A stretch of 64,000 bases of DNA from Collinsella sp. Its GTDB lineage: Bacteria; Actinomycetota; Coriobacteriia; Coriobacteriales; Coriobacteriaceae. The notes under the pieces were generated by a model. That model made no database searches. It saw only the letters and a program-made list of their open reading frames with translations, and had not been told where the DNA came from. Position numbers and translations under genes: made by a program. Each line of letters starts with the position of its first letter. Positions within the stretch are counted from its first letter, which is position 1. Below are positions 1 through 9,955 of the stretch, in pieces. Where the stretch lies: NCBI GenBank assembly GCA_018373675.1, contig JAHAGQ010000004.1, positions 1 through 64,000 of the forward strand, in the 5' to 3' direction.

Positions 1-65
1 TCGCGAGGAAGCGGCTCAGGGCGATATACGCCGTGATGCGCGACCGGGTGCCCTACCGGGAGTAG
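1..65 (+). CDS. 3' end of an unidentified gene (partial)
   Basis: One frame is open from the window edge to a TAG at 63-65, giving about 20 residues ending in a basic tail (RAIYAVMRDRVPYRE). The tail is rich in Arg and Tyr and vaguely recalls the C-termini of some IS110-type transposases, but so short a piece cannot establish that. The following 120 bases contain a fragment of the common AATGACTAG repeat and AT-rich sequence before the ABC transporter gene. Confidence 0.35.
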   Translation, partial: ARKRLRAIYAVMRDRVPYRE

Positions 66-187
66 CCCCGACGGTTGACAAAACTATAGGAACACCCAAT
101 GACTAGTCTGAAATAAAATCCAGGCCTCGCCCAAAAATAGTTCGCCAAGGTTTACTATTATGTTCATAAAGTAGTACGAGGCTAACA

Positions 188-913
<726 letters not shown>

Positions 914-921
914 GCGGCGCC

Positions 922-3588
922 ATGACACCTCTCGCAAAACGTCTCCCACGCGAGCTGCGCCGCAATACCGGCAAGTACCTGGGCATCTTTTTGCTTATGT
1001 GCGGAAGTATCGCTCTCACCTCGGGCTTTTTGCTCGCGGCGCATTCCATCGGCTGCCTCATCGATGACATGCGCGATGCGTACACGATTGAGGACGGCCG
1101 CGTGACCACCTCCTTCGAGGCGACCGAGGAGCAACTCAAGGCAGCCGAGGACGCGGCCGACGACGTCGGCGGCGTCACGCTCTACAAGAATTTCTCCATC
1201 GACGCCATCATCAAAAAGACCGCCGGCGACGACGGCACCAAGCGCACGCTGCGCACCTATGCGCACCGCACCAAGGTCGATATCGCGTCCTACTGTGAGG
1301 GCAGGGAGCCCAAGACGGACGATGAGGTAGCCATCGACCGTGTCTTCGCCACCAACAACGACCTCGCCGTGGGCGATAAGGTTGAGCTTGAGGGCCGCAC
1401 CTACATCATCTGCGGCATCATGACCCAGCCCGATAGCCAGGCGCTGTTCCTCAACAATTCGGACTTTACGGTGAACACCATCACGTACGGCGTGGCCGAG
1501 GTCACCGATGGCGGCTTTGCCGCGCTCGAAGATGCCGGCGGCGCACCCGCCTACACCTACTCCTTCACCTTTACCGATCGCGACCTCCCCACCGCGGACC
1601 GCATCGACGCCGAGCAAGATATGGTCGAGGCACTGACCGACGCCGATGCGCGCGTGGACGATCTGATCGACGCCGATTCCAATCAGGGCATTGGCTATGC
1701 GCGCGATGACGTGGACGGCGACTCTATGATGTGGATGACGCTGCTCGACATCATCATCGTGATCATGGCGTTCGTCTTTGTGGTCCTTACCGACGCCACC
1801 ATCGAGGAGGAGGGCGCCATCATCGGCACGCTGCTCGCCAGCGGCTATCGTCGACGCGAGATCGTGCTGCACTACCTTGCGCTTCCCGCTATCGTGGGCG
1901 TGGTCGCGGCGCTTTTGGGCACTGCGCTCGGCGTTGTGTTCTTTACCGAGCCCATGCGCAGCCTCTATTACGGTTCGTATAGCCTGCCGCCCTTCCAGGT
2001 GTACTGGAGCTGGGAGATCTTTGTGAAGTGCGCCGTAGTTCCCGCCGCCGCGCTCATCCTCATTACGCTGATGGGCCTGCTCCGCAAAATGGGCAAGACG
2101 CCGTTGCAGTTCCTCCGTCACGAGGCGGGCGGCAAGTCGGGCACCAAGCGCGGCCTGCAGCTGCCGGAGCGCATGGGCTTTGTCTCGCGCTTCCGCCTGC
2201 GCATCTTCCTGCGTAATCTGGGCAACTTCGCCACGCTTTTCGTGGGCATTGCGTTTGCCTCGCTGCTACTGCTCTTTGGCCTGGCGATTCTGCCCACGAT
2301 GACGCACTACGCGGACAACCTCGAGACAAGCCTGGTCGCCGAGCACCAGTACACGCTCAAGGCCCCGCTGGAACTCGAGGGCACCGCCGAGGAGCGCGAG
2401 CAGTGGTCGGCACTCGAGCGTTTGCAGTCGGTTGACGGCGCACTGCTTTCTGCCGCTCAGGATGCCGATGACGAGCTTGACGACGCGGCCGATGCGGCGC
2501 GGGCGGCAGCCGATGCCGCGACCGCATCTCCGTCTGCCGAGAGCCTGGCCGCGGCGCAGGACGCGCTCGCCAAGGTCCAGGACAAGAAGAATGCGCTCTA
2601 CGCGCGCCTTGACGATCTTGCCGATGCCCTCGGCTGCGATCGCGATGAGGCCATCGACCTGATCGATAAGGCCTCTAAGATTGACACCGACAACGACGAT
2701 ATCCACCCGGTCAATACGATCGACAATGGTGCAGGCGCAATTGCGCAAGCCGAGAAATACGCCGTCTACCAGCTGCAATACGACCGCGGCGATGGAAATG
2801 GCGAGGAGACGATTTCCGTCTACGGCATTTCATCCGATTCACGCTATTGGAAAGACCTCAACGTCGGCGACGGCCGTGTCGTCTTTGGCGGCGGCCTACT
2901 CGACAAGTTCGGCTGGAGCGAGGGCCAGAAGGTCACGCTCAGCGACAAGTACGAGGGCGAGCATTATTCCTTTGAGTACGCGGGCAAGGACTGTGCCTGG
3001 GGCTCCAAGTCGGATATGAATGTCTATATGAGCATCGACGACTTTAACGAGCTGTTCGACAACGACGCCACCTACTTTAACGGCTATGCGAGCAACAAGA
3101 AGCTCGACCTCGATGCTCGTTACTTTGCCGGCGACACCACGCCCGACGACATGCGCGCCGTGGGCGACCAGTTCATCGGCATGATGAGCAAAATGATCGG
3201 CATGATGGTCGGGCTCGCGGTGTTTATCTTCCTGCTGTTTATGTACCTGCTGACCAAGGCTGTGATCGACCACAGCGCCCGTTCGATTAGCTACATGAAG
3301 GTCTTTGGCTATCGCGATGGCGAGATCTCGCATCTGTACATCCGCTCGATCACGCTGTGCGTGGTGGCGTCGCTCGTGCTGAGCCTGCCGGTCATTATTG
3401 GCTCGCTCACGGCCATCTTCCGCTCGATGCTGCTCGCCTACAACGGCAATATCGAGATCTACGTGCCCGCTTGGTCCATGGCTGCGTGCGTCGGCATTGG
3501 CTTTGCGACCTACCTGGTCGTGGCGCTGCTACACACGCGCTCCATCAAACGCGTGAGCCTGGCCGAAGCCCTCAAAGTGCAGGAGTAG
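922..3588 (+). CDS. ABC transporter permease with two FtsX domains
   Basis: The protein is an 888-residue membrane partner of the preceding ATPase. An N-terminal membrane segment (GIFLLMCGSIALTSGFLLA) is followed by a large extracellular region, a three-helix FtsX block (from about DIIIVIMAFVFVVLT), a second membrane anchor after residue 430, a second extracellular region and a final FtsX block near the C-terminus. The second extracellular region begins with an Ala/Asp/Glu-rich stretch around residues 495-580 that looks like a coiled coil. The ATG at 922 was chosen over a TTG at 907 because 907 lies inside the upstream gene and the ATG leaves a normal short gap. The long extracellular regions suggest a large peptide or lipid substrate, or a signalling role. 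Confidence 0.9.
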   Translation: MTPLAKRLPRELRRNTGKYLGIFLLMCGSIALTSGFLLAAHSIGCLIDDMRDAYTIEDGRVTTSFEATEEQLKAAEDAADDVGGVTLYKNFSIDAIIKKTAGDDGTKRTLRTYAHRTKVDIASYCEGREPKTDDEVAIDRVFATNNDLAVGDKVELEGRTYIICGIMTQPDSQALFLNNSDFTVNTITYGVAEVTDGGFAALEDAGGAPAYTYSFTFTDRDLPTADRIDAEQDMVEALTDADARVDDLIDADSNQGIGYARDDVDGDSMMWMTLLDIIIVIMAFVFVVLTDATIEEEGAIIGTLLASGYRRREIVLHYLALPAIVGVVAALLGTALGVVFFTEPMRSLYYGSYSLPPFQVYWSWEIFVKCAVVPAAALILITLMGLLRKMGKTPLQFLRHEAGGKSGTKRGLQLPERMGFVSRFRLRIFLRNLGNFATLFVGIAFASLLLLFGLAILPTMTHYADNLETSLVAEHQYTLKAPLELEGTAEEREQWSALERLQSVDGALLSAAQDADDELDDAADAARAAADAATASPSAESLAAAQDALAKVQDKKNALYARLDDLADALGCDRDEAIDLIDKASKIDTDNDDIHPVNTIDNGAGAIAQAEKYAVYQLQYDRGDGNGEETISVYGISSDSRYWKDLNVGDGRVVFGGGLLDKFGWSEGQKVTLSDKYEGEHYSFEYAGKDCAWGSKSDMNVYMSIDDFNELFDNDATYFNGYASNKKLDLDARYFAGDTTPDDMRAVGDQFIGMMSKMIGMMVGLAVFIFLLFMYLLTKAVIDHSARSISYMKVFGYRDGEISHLYIRSITLCVVASLVLSLPVIIGSLTAIFRSMLLAYNGNIEIYVPAWSMAACVGIGFATYLVVALLHTRSIKRVSLAEALKVQE

Positions 3589-3594
3589 CCATCG

Positions 3595-3713
3595 GGGACA
3601 GTCCTTGCCATTCGTCGGCTCGCCGGCCGGCTGGCAAGGACTGTCCCTAACTGCCGGGCGGCGAAAGAGTGTCCCTTGCGACTGGTCATTTAAGAACGTC
3701 CCCAATGACTAGG
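3595..3713. repeat. Hairpin repeats after the ABC operon
   Basis: A perfect 16-base inverted repeat, GGGACAGTCCTTGCCA (3595-3610) against its complement (3632-3647), is followed at 3684-3713 by the recurring element CATTTAAGAACGTCCCCAATGACTA. Variants of the latter recur near 12.2, 31.2, 34.6 and 54.4 kb. The first hairpin sits directly after the permease stop and may also end its transcript, although no clear T-run follows. Confidence 0.75.
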
Positions 3714-3794
3714 TTCCGTACTTGACTTTAACTCTGCTTTAACTGGTACCATCCTCTATGTCTGTAACGCCATATAGACCGAGGGGATAGATCT

Positions 3795-5000
3795 ATGACC
3801 GCAACTGCACCCGCAGTACCCGCTAAGGTGTACTTCACCAACCTGCGCACGCATGCTCGCGAGAGCCAGCTCGACAAGCTCAAGCGCCTCATCCGTCACG
3901 CCGGTATCGAGCAGATCGACTTTGAGAACAAGTTCGTCGCCATCAAGATTCACTTTGGCGAGCTGGGCAACCTGAGCTTTTTGCGCCCCAACTACGCCCG
4001 CGCCGTCGCGGACGTCGTGAAGGAGCTGGGCGGCAAGCCCTTCCTCACCGACTGCAATACGCTCTATGTCGGTAGCCGCAAAAACGCGCTCGAGCACATC
4101 GACACCGCCTACCAGAACGGCTTTACCCCGTATGCTACGGGTTGCCAGATCATCATCGCCGACGGCCTCAAGGGCACCGACGAGGCGCTCGTCCCGGTCG
4201 AGGGCGGCGAGTACGTGCACGAGGCCAAGATCGGTCAGGCGCTCATGGACGCCGATATCGTGATCAGCCTCACCCACTTTAAGGGCCATGAGCAGGCCGG
4301 CTTTGGCGGTGCCATGAAGAACCTGGGCATGGGAGGCGGCAGCCGTGCCGGCAAGATGGAGCAGCATGCCGCCGGCAAGCCGAACGTCGCGACCGAGCAC
4401 TGCGTTGGCTGCCACGCCTGCGAGAAGATCTGCGCGCACAACGCCGTTTCGTTTGACGACACCCGCGAGCGCGAGCTTGCCAACGGTAACACCCGCACGG
4501 TCCACGTGGCCGCCATCGACCACGATCGCTGCGTGGGTTGCGGCCGCTGCATCGGCGTGTGCAACCAGGACGCCATCAAGCCCGGCTATGACGCCGCGGC
4601 CGACGTGCTCAACTGTAAGATCGCCGAGTACACCAAGGCCGTCGTCGACGGCCGCCCGAGCTTCCACATTTCGCTCGCCATGGACATTAGCCCCAACTGC
4701 GACTGCCATCCCGAAAACGACACGCCCATCGTCAACGATATCGGCATGTTCGCGAGCTTCGACCCGGTCGCCATCGACCAGGCCTGCGCCGACGCCGTCA
4801 TGGCATCCGAGCCGCTGCCCAACACCGAGCTCACCGATAGCGCGGCCAAGATGGAGCACAACCACGAGCATCTGGAGGGCGAGCAAGCCAAGGACCCCTT
4901 CTGCATCACGCATCCCGACACCGACTGGCGCACCTGCATTGCGCATGCCGAGAAGATCGGCCTGGGCACGAGCAAGTACGAGCTCATCGAGGTCAAGTAG
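3795..5000 (+). CDS. DUF362-domain protein with two [4Fe-4S] ferredoxin motifs
   Basis: This 401-residue protein has an N-terminal DUF362 region (KVYFTNLRTHA, HFGELGNLSFLRPNYAR, LSHFKGHE-like LTHFKGHEQAGFGGAMKNLG) and a central pair of ferredoxin motifs, CVGCHACEKICAH and CVGCGRCIGVCNQD, followed by the rest of the DUF362 fold. The eight motif cysteines are present for two [4Fe-4S] clusters. The family is common in anaerobes and presumably serves electron transfer, but no reaction is established. It is monocistronic: its own upstream region contains TTGACT (3722) and TACCAT (3747), and a strong terminator follows. Confidence 0.88.
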   Translation: MTATAPAVPAKVYFTNLRTHARESQLDKLKRLIRHAGIEQIDFENKFVAIKIHFGELGNLSFLRPNYARAVADVVKELGGKPFLTDCNTLYVGSRKNALEHIDTAYQNGFTPYATGCQIIIADGLKGTDEALVPVEGGEYVHEAKIGQALMDADIVISLTHFKGHEQAGFGGAMKNLGMGGGSRAGKMEQHAAGKPNVATEHCVGCHACEKICAHNAVSFDDTRERELANGNTRTVHVAAIDHDRCVGCGRCIGVCNQDAIKPGYDAAADVLNCKIAEYTKAVVDGRPSFHISLAMDISPNCDCHPENDTPIVNDIGMFASFDPVAIDQACADAVMASEPLPNTELTDSAAKMEHNHEHLEGEQAKDPFCITHPDTDWRTCIAHAEKIGLGTSKYELIEVK

Positions 5001-5048
5001 CACCTGTCCATTGGACATATCGAGCGCTTTTGTAGCGCAACGTTAGCA

Positions 5049-5086
5049 AAAGCCGCCCGCGAGCACAGCTCTCGCGGGCGGCTTTC
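5049..5086 (+). terminator. Rho-independent terminator after the DUF362 gene
   Basis: A GC-rich stem AAGCCGCCCGCGAG / CTCGCGGGCGGCTT with a 7-base loop lies 50 bases after the stop codon. The T-tract is short (CTTTCC), so termination may be partial. Confidence 0.75.
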
Positions 5087-5211
5087 CGGAAGTATGCGGT
5101 AAATTTCGAGACCGCCGAGCACACGACATTTTTTGGCAACAAAACCCCTGATAAATTGTTGGTAAAACTGCGGTCTGGTCGACAGTTCCAGATTTTGCCG
5201 CATACTTCCGA
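5087..5211. repeat. 125-bp element with inverted ends
   Basis: GGAAGTATGCGG near 5088 and CCGCATACTTCC near 5199 are perfect inverted ends. Inside them, AATTTCGAGACCGC on the left is matched imperfectly by GCGGTCTGG...CAGATTTTG on the right, so the whole element can fold on itself. It lies between the DUF362 terminator and the 3' end of the convergent hydrolase gene. No transposase is present; it looks like a non-autonomous or REP-like intergenic element. Confidence 0.6.
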
Positions 5212-5251
5212 AAATAGGTGGTCAGATAAAGCCCCAGACGTTGCTTTTTGC

Positions 5252-6217
5252 CTAAAAATACTCGTCGAGGAAGTCATCGACCGTGTTCCAGTAGAGCTCG
5301 GGGTCAACTTGCGCACTCTTGGCGTGGGTGGCGCCATGGATGGTGAGCTTTTGCTTGACTTTGCTGGCGCACGCGTCGTAGTTTTGGTCGAGCATGTCGT
5401 ACGGCACAAAGGTGTCCTGGTCGCCGTGGATAAACAGCATGGGAACCGTCGCGTGTTTGAGTTGCTCCACACTGCTCGCCGTATGAAAGTCGTAGCCCGC
5501 GCGCACGTTGCACACCAAGTTTGCTACATCGAGCAAGGGAAAGCTGGGCAGGCCGAACACGTCCTTGAGCTGCAGGGAAAACTCGTCCCAAACACTCGTA
5601 TAGCCGCAGTCCTCGATAATGCATTTCACGTTTGCGGGCAGAGATTCCCCCGCGACGTTCATGGCGGTTGCCGCACCCATCGACTCGCCAAAGACCAGGA
5701 TGCGCGCCTCGGGGTCAGCCTGAACGATCCGCCCAATCCATGCGACGACATCGAGCCGCTCGGGCCAGCCCATGCCGATATAGTCGCCGCCGGAGCGCTC
5801 GTGGGCGCGGGCGGCAGGCGCGAGCACGTTCATGCCGCGGTCGTGGAAGCGCTTGGCGTATCGGGCCATGCCGATGGGCTCGTTGGTATATCCATGCAGG
5901 CAGACGGCGTAATCGTGGGTGTTCTCCGAGGCGGCAAAATACCAAGCGGCGAGCTCGGTTCCGTCATCTGCGGTAAGGCTGCTGCTCTTGCGGTTTTCTT
6001 TAAACCATGCCCGCGCCTCGGTTTCCTCGGCATCCGGCTGCTCGCCTTCTTTGTCGTTCTTGCTATCCTGCATCATCTTCATGGTGTACGGCGCTTGGGG
6101 GTTCAGCGCGAAGTCAAACAGAAAGTTGCCGGCAAATCCGAGCAGCACAACGACAGCCACCAGCGCAGCGACGCCGGCTATCTTGAGCTTTCGATGGGAA
6201 CGTGCGTTTTGAGCCAT
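5252..6217 (-). CDS. Membrane-anchored alpha/beta hydrolase
   Basis: The 321-residue product starts with a basic stretch and one membrane helix (about residues 12-35), which places the catalytic domain outside the cytoplasm. The nucleophile elbow is GESMGA, inside VFGESMGAATAM. HGYTNEPIG is the oxyanion-region HG motif, and a C-terminal HGDQD followed by GATHAKS supplies the likely Asp and His of the triad. It belongs to the peptidase S9/BAAT-like clan of hydrolases; the substrate is unknown. AGGAG lies 9 bases before the ATG, and a good promoter (TTGACG-N17-CATAAT) lies upstream. Confidence 0.85.
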   Translation of the reverse strand: MAQNARSHRKLKIAGVAALVAVVVLLGFAGNFLFDFALNPQAPYTMKMMQDSKNDKEGEQPDAEETEARAWFKENRKSSSLTADDGTELAAWYFAASENTHDYAVCLHGYTNEPIGMARYAKRFHDRGMNVLAPAARAHERSGGDYIGMGWPERLDVVAWIGRIVQADPEARILVFGESMGAATAMNVAGESLPANVKCIIEDCGYTSVWDEFSLQLKDVFGLPSFPLLDVANLVCNVRAGYDFHTASSVEQLKHATVPMLFIHGDQDTFVPYDMLDQNYDACASKVKQKLTIHGATHAKSAQVDPELYWNTVDDFLDEYF

Positions 6218-6266
6218 GCGGTATTCTCCTATAAGATGTTAATACGTCAACATTCAATGCAAGCGC

Positions 6267-6295
6267 ATTATGGACGTTCGCCGTTGATGCGTCAA
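6267..6295 (-). promoter_or_regulatory. Sigma-70-type promoter of the alpha/beta hydrolase gene
   Basis: On the minus strand TTGACG (6295-6290) and CATAAT (6272-6267) are separated by exactly 17 bases, about 50 bases before the hydrolase start. The -35 overlaps the short palindrome GTTGATGCGTCAAC, and a second CGTCAACA lies at 6245-6252, so a repressor could bind here. Confidence 0.6.
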
Positions 6296-6403
6296 CAGGC
6301 AAAGAATGGGTAAACAAAGGGTCGCGTATGGTGCAAATTTCGCACGTACCTAGACGCTTTGATATAGTGTTGAGAACTCTTTACGTTGGAGGATGTAACC
6401 GGC

Positions 6404-7087
6404 ATGTCCGATTCGAGCGACAGTTCCAAGCCGCGACCCAAGACCGCGGCCGTTCCACACTACACGGTGGGTGAGGAGATCATGAACTCCGTCACCCATG
6501 GTGTCGGCTGCCTGTTGGGTATCGCGGGCCTGGTGCTCCTGATCGTATTCGCCGCCCTGCGCGGCGGAGGCCCGGCCCACATGGCCGCGGCGATTGTCTA
6601 TGGCGTCAGCATTATCCTCGAATACCTAGCCTCCACGCTCTACCACGCGATTCAGCCCGCGCGCGCCAAGCGCGTGTTTCGCATCATCGACCACAGCTGC
6701 ATCTACCTGCTCATAGCCGGCAGCTATACGCCGTTTTGCCTCATCACGCTCGCAAACGACGGCGGCGCTGTGCTGTTCTTTGCCGTATGGGCCATCGCCA
6801 TCATCGGCATCGCCCTCGAGTGCTTCCTACGCGAGCGCCAGCCGCATTGGGTAAGCGGCCTGGTCTACCTGCTGATGGGCTGGCTCGTTGTCTTTAAGCT
6901 GCCCGAACTTGTTGCGCTGCTCAACCCCGTGGCACTTGCCCTGCTCGCCGTCGGCGGCGTGTGCTACACCGCGGGCGTGCCGTTCTATATCGCCAAAAAC
7001 GTGCGCTATCTGCACAGCGTGTTTCACCTGTGGGTGCTCGCCGGCAGCATCTTCCAGTTCATGGCGGTGATCCTCTTCGTAATCTAG
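6404..7087 (+). CDS. Haemolysin III family (PAQR-type) membrane protein
   Basis: The 227-residue protein has a short polar N-terminus and seven predicted membrane helices. Family motifs are visible: EEIMNSVTHGVGCLLGI in helix 1, STLYHA, IIDHSCIYLLIAGSYTPF, and a C-terminal HSVFHLWVLAGS. The conserved histidines (STLYHA, IDHS, and the HSVFH group) match the metal site of PAQR/haemolysin III proteins. The bacterial role is uncertain, with membrane energetics or lipid homeostasis proposed. The ATG at 6404 was chosen because GGAGG at 6388-6392 precedes it; the longer TTG start overlaps that SD. TATAGT at 6363 is a likely -10. Confidence 0.9.
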   Translation: MSDSSDSSKPRPKTAAVPHYTVGEEIMNSVTHGVGCLLGIAGLVLLIVFAALRGGGPAHMAAAIVYGVSIILEYLASTLYHAIQPARAKRVFRIIDHSCIYLLIAGSYTPFCLITLANDGGAVLFFAVWAIAIIGIALECFLRERQPHWVSGLVYLLMGWLVVFKLPELVALLNPVALALLAVGGVCYTAGVPFYIAKNVRYLHSVFHLWVLAGSIFQFMAVILFVI

Positions 7088-7197
7088 CGACCACGCCTGC
7101 GCGCCCGCGTTCTCGTTTGGGCGCCGGTGCAATTGCCGTATCCGCCATCAACGTTTTAACCTGACGTCCCGAATCTTGGAGGTTCGAGAAACTCCCG

Positions 7198-8571
7198 ATG
7201 GACATAACCATCTCCCTTATCACCACCCTCGTTTTGACCCTCATCAACGGCTACTTCTCTATGTCCGAGATGGCGCTCACCACGGCCAAGCGCGCCGTGT
7301 TGGAGCACGAGGCCGAGGAAGGCGACAAGCGCGCCGAGCGTGCCATTAAGCTGGCTGCCGACTCCGACCAGCTGCTCGCCACCATCCAGGTTGCCATTAC
7401 GCTCGTGGGCTTCGCCTCGTCCGCCGTCGCCTCGACGAGTCTGTCCGACCCGCTCGCCACGTGGCTCATGAGCTTTGGCATCGCGCCGCTCTCCGCCATC
7501 GCGCGCGGCCTGGCGCCGGTCATCATCACCGTCGCGGTCGCCTTCGTGTCCATCGTGATCGGCGAGCTCGTCCCCAAGCGCATCGGCCTGGCCAATGCCG
7601 AGGGCGTGTCCAAGCAGGTCGTGGGACCGTTGTCGTTTTTCCAAAAGATCGCCCGTCCGCTCGTGTGGCTGACCGGCGCCTGCTCCGATGGCCTGGCCCG
7701 CATCCTGCGCATCAAGAGCGCCGACGACCGCCAAAACGTCTCGGAAGAAGAGATCAAGTACATGGTCTCGGAGCAGGACGACCTGCTCGACGAGGAAAAG
7801 CGTATGATCCACGAGATCTTTGACTTGGGCGATACCGTTGCCCGCGAGGTCATGGTGCCGCGCGTGGACACCACCATGTGCGAGGACGACGAGACGGTCG
7901 CCGACGTGCTGTCCACCATGCGCCAGACCGGCTTCAGCCGCATCCCCGTCTATCACGAGGATCCCGACAACGTCGCCGGCATTGCGCACATCAAGGACCT
8001 GATCCAACCTGCGCTCGACGGCAAGGGTGACCAGCCCATCGCCGGCTTTTTGCGCGACGCCACCTTTGTGCCCGACACCAAGGACATCCTGCCGCTACTG
8101 TCCGAGATGCAGACCTCGCACGACCAGATCGTGGTGGTCGTGGACGAGTACGGCGGCACGGCCGGCATTATCACCATCGAGGATATCGTCGAGGAGATCG
8201 TCGGCGAGATCGAGGACGAGTTCGACCCCGACAACAAGTATCTCACGCGCCTTTCGCGCCGCGAGTGGCTCGTTGATGGGCGTTTTTCGTGCGATGACGC
8301 GATTGAGCTTGGTTGGCCGCTCGAGGAAAGCGATGATTATGAGACCATCGCCGGCTGGATTTTGGAGCTTTGCGACTCGGTGCCCGACATCGGAGAGGTG
8401 TTTGAGGTCGCGGGGTACAAGTTTAAAGTTCAGTCGATGCGTGGCCAGCGCATCTCGCTCATTCGCGTGATCGCTCCGGCCGAAACCGATAAGAAGGATT
8501 CCGAGTCTTCGGCAGAGAAGCCGGCGGCGTCGGGTGCGGGCTCTGTGGATCCGCACGATGGCGACGAGTAG
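7198..8571 (+). CDS. CNNM/CorC (TlyC-type) transporter with CBS pair
   Basis: The protein has 457 residues. An N-terminal CNNM membrane domain (residues about 1-195, including SMSEMALTTAKRAVLE and GELVPKRIGLANAE) is followed by two CBS domains (EVMVPRVDTTMCEDDETV through VVVVDEYGGTAGIITIEDIVEEIVGEIEDEFD) and a C-terminal CorC_HlyC domain (SRREWLVDGRFSCDDAIELGW). Members are implicated in magnesium or cobalt efflux and resistance, with ATP sensed by the CBS pair. An acidic Ser/Ala-rich tail ends the protein. It is one of four likely magnesium-linked membrane proteins in the window. The next gene starts 24 bases later behind a good SD. Confidence 0.9.
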   Translation: MDITISLITTLVLTLINGYFSMSEMALTTAKRAVLEHEAEEGDKRAERAIKLAADSDQLLATIQVAITLVGFASSAVASTSLSDPLATWLMSFGIAPLSAIARGLAPVIITVAVAFVSIVIGELVPKRIGLANAEGVSKQVVGPLSFFQKIARPLVWLTGACSDGLARILRIKSADDRQNVSEEEIKYMVSEQDDLLDEEKRMIHEIFDLGDTVAREVMVPRVDTTMCEDDETVADVLSTMRQTGFSRIPVYHEDPDNVAGIAHIKDLIQPALDGKGDQPIAGFLRDATFVPDTKDILPLLSEMQTSHDQIVVVVDEYGGTAGIITIEDIVEEIVGEIEDEFDPDNKYLTRLSRREWLVDGRFSCDDAIELGWPLEESDDYETIAGWILELCDSVPDIGEVFEVAGYKFKVQSMRGQRISLIRVIAPAETDKKDSESSAEKPAASGAGSVDPHDGDE

Positions 8572-8595
8572 GGCAAGGAAGAGTAGGGGAGAGTT

Positions 8596-9429
8596 ATGGC
8601 AGGCCTGTTCAACATCCTTAAGGTCACCGTCAGCGAGGACAAGATCTGCGCGCATGTGCTGGTGAACCCCGGCATGCCGCTCATGACCTCGGAGGATATC
8701 GAGGCCACGGCGCGCGTGTATTACCTGGTGCCGGCGATTGCCAAGCACCTGTGCCTGGGTGATTCCGGTCGCGAGTTCCAGGACTGCATGGGCCAGACCG
8801 AGCTCTGCCACCTGCTGGAGCACGTGACGGTTGAGCTCATGAACGAGACCGGTCTTGCCGGTAGCATCTCGTGCGGCCGCACGCGCGTAAGCGAGCACGA
8901 CGAGCGCGTCTTTGAGGTTGAGCTTTCGTGTCCCGATGACGCGCTGGCCATTGGTGCGCTGTCGTCGGCCACCTTTATGATGGACTGGGCGTACCTGCAC
9001 GCCGACCAGCCTGCCCCCGACGTGGAAGGCACGGTCGCGGGTCTGCGCAACCTGGTGTTGGGCATGCGCGCCGAGGCCGAGGGCAAGGATCCTCACGAGG
9101 CCGTCGCCGCTGCGAACGGCGAAGATGCTGCCGAGGACGAGGGCGCTGACGAGGGCGATGTGCCGGTCGACGCCGAGCTCGTTGCCGATGCGACCGCCGA
9201 GCCCGTTCCCGCCGAGCCCCAGGGCGTCCCCAACTTTGACGACGAGCCCCAGGTGGCGATTGATACCGAGGGCGCGGTTGCCGAGAACCACGAGGCCTCC
9301 GCTGCCGTCTTTGGCGGTGCTGCGACGGTTCCGGCAGGACCTGCGCATGAGGGCGGCCTGCCGCTCGTGGACGGCGCCGGCGAGGACCCGGGTGCCACGG
9401 TGGCCATGCCGGCTATGCCCCAGGAGTAG
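8596..9429 (+). CDS. Protein with a cyanophycin-synthetase-N-like domain
   Basis: This 277-residue protein begins with a compact globular part of about 145 residues. Its segment LCHLLEHVTVELMNETGL followed by GRTRVSEHDERVFEVEL resembles the small N-terminal domain of cyanophycin synthetases (their HxxEHVALEL...GRTR... region), but the ATP-grasp and Mur-ligase parts are absent. The C-terminal 130 residues are Ala/Glu/Pro/Gly-rich and probably disordered. It lies in the same direction as the CNNM gene (24-base gap, SD GGGGAGAG). No reaction can be assigned. The domain match is from memory of the family pattern. Confidence 0.55.
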   Translation: MAGLFNILKVTVSEDKICAHVLVNPGMPLMTSEDIEATARVYYLVPAIAKHLCLGDSGREFQDCMGQTELCHLLEHVTVELMNETGLAGSISCGRTRVSEHDERVFEVELSCPDDALAIGALSSATFMMDWAYLHADQPAPDVEGTVAGLRNLVLGMRAEAEGKDPHEAVAAANGEDAAEDEGADEGDVPVDAELVADATAEPVPAEPQGVPNFDDEPQVAIDTEGAVAENHEASAAVFGGAATVPAGPAHEGGLPLVDGAGEDPGATVAMPAMPQE

Positions 9430-9508
9430 GCCTACGCGTTTATCACCATCACGTACCTGCGCCTTTGCCGTACGCAGATGAGCGGAGCGGCAAGTGATGC
9501 GCTGCGGG

Positions 9509-9514
9509 TATAAT
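9509..9514 (+). promoter_or_regulatory. Likely -10 element before the YtxH gene
   Basis: A perfect TATAAT lies 57 bases before the chosen ATG in the 136-base gap after the preceding gene. No convincing -35 is seen at the usual spacing. Confidence 0.4.
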
Positions 9515-9565
9515 GGACAGCATTCAAACGGTGGGCACCGACGTGCCCGCAGGAGAGGAATGATC

Positions 9566-9955
9566 ATGGGTAAGACTTTCAGCTTTGTCTCCGGCGCACT
9601 TTTTGGTGCCGCTGCCGGCGCTATTGTCGGCGTTGCTCTGGCCCCGCGCTCGGGCGCCGAGACCCGCGCCATGGCTGCCGATATCGCCAACGACGCCTGG
9701 GACAATATGCGCGACACCTACGAGCACAGCGCCGAGGAGGCCCGTGCTGCGGTGAATGACTTTGGCCCGATGGTCGACGCCAAGACCGACGACCTGCGCG
9801 CCAAGGTCGACCTGGCCCGCGAGCGCATGGACCAGCTACGCGAGCAGCTCAACGACGCCATTTCGGGCGGCAACGTGACGCCTGCCGCCGACGTCGTGGT
9901 CGAGAACGCCGTCGAGGCTGATACCGAGGCCGCGGAGCCCTCGACCGAGGCATAA
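9566..9955 (+). CDS. YtxH-domain small membrane protein
   Basis: The 129-residue product has one N-terminal Gly/Ala-rich membrane segment (SGALFGAAAGAIVGVALAPRSGAETR), the hallmark of YtxH proteins, followed by an amphipathic helical region with heptad-like spacing and an acidic tail. YtxH members are associated with general stress or membrane-associated scaffolding, with no defined reaction. ATG 9566 was chosen because AGGAGAGG (9551-9558) is 7 bases upstream; an ATG at 9560 would leave too little room. Its TAA overlaps the next ATG by one base (TAATG), implying translational coupling. Confidence 0.82.
   Translation: MGKTFSFVSGALFGAAAGAIVGVALAPRSGAETRAMAADIANDAWDNMRDTYEHSAEEARAAVNDFGPMVDAKTDDLRAKVDLARERMDQLREQLNDAISGGNVTPAADVVVENAVEADTEAAEPSTEA

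Noticed and set aside
1..65. Transposase fragment at the window start
   Set aside because: Twenty residues are too few to name a family; it was listed only as an unidentified partial gene.
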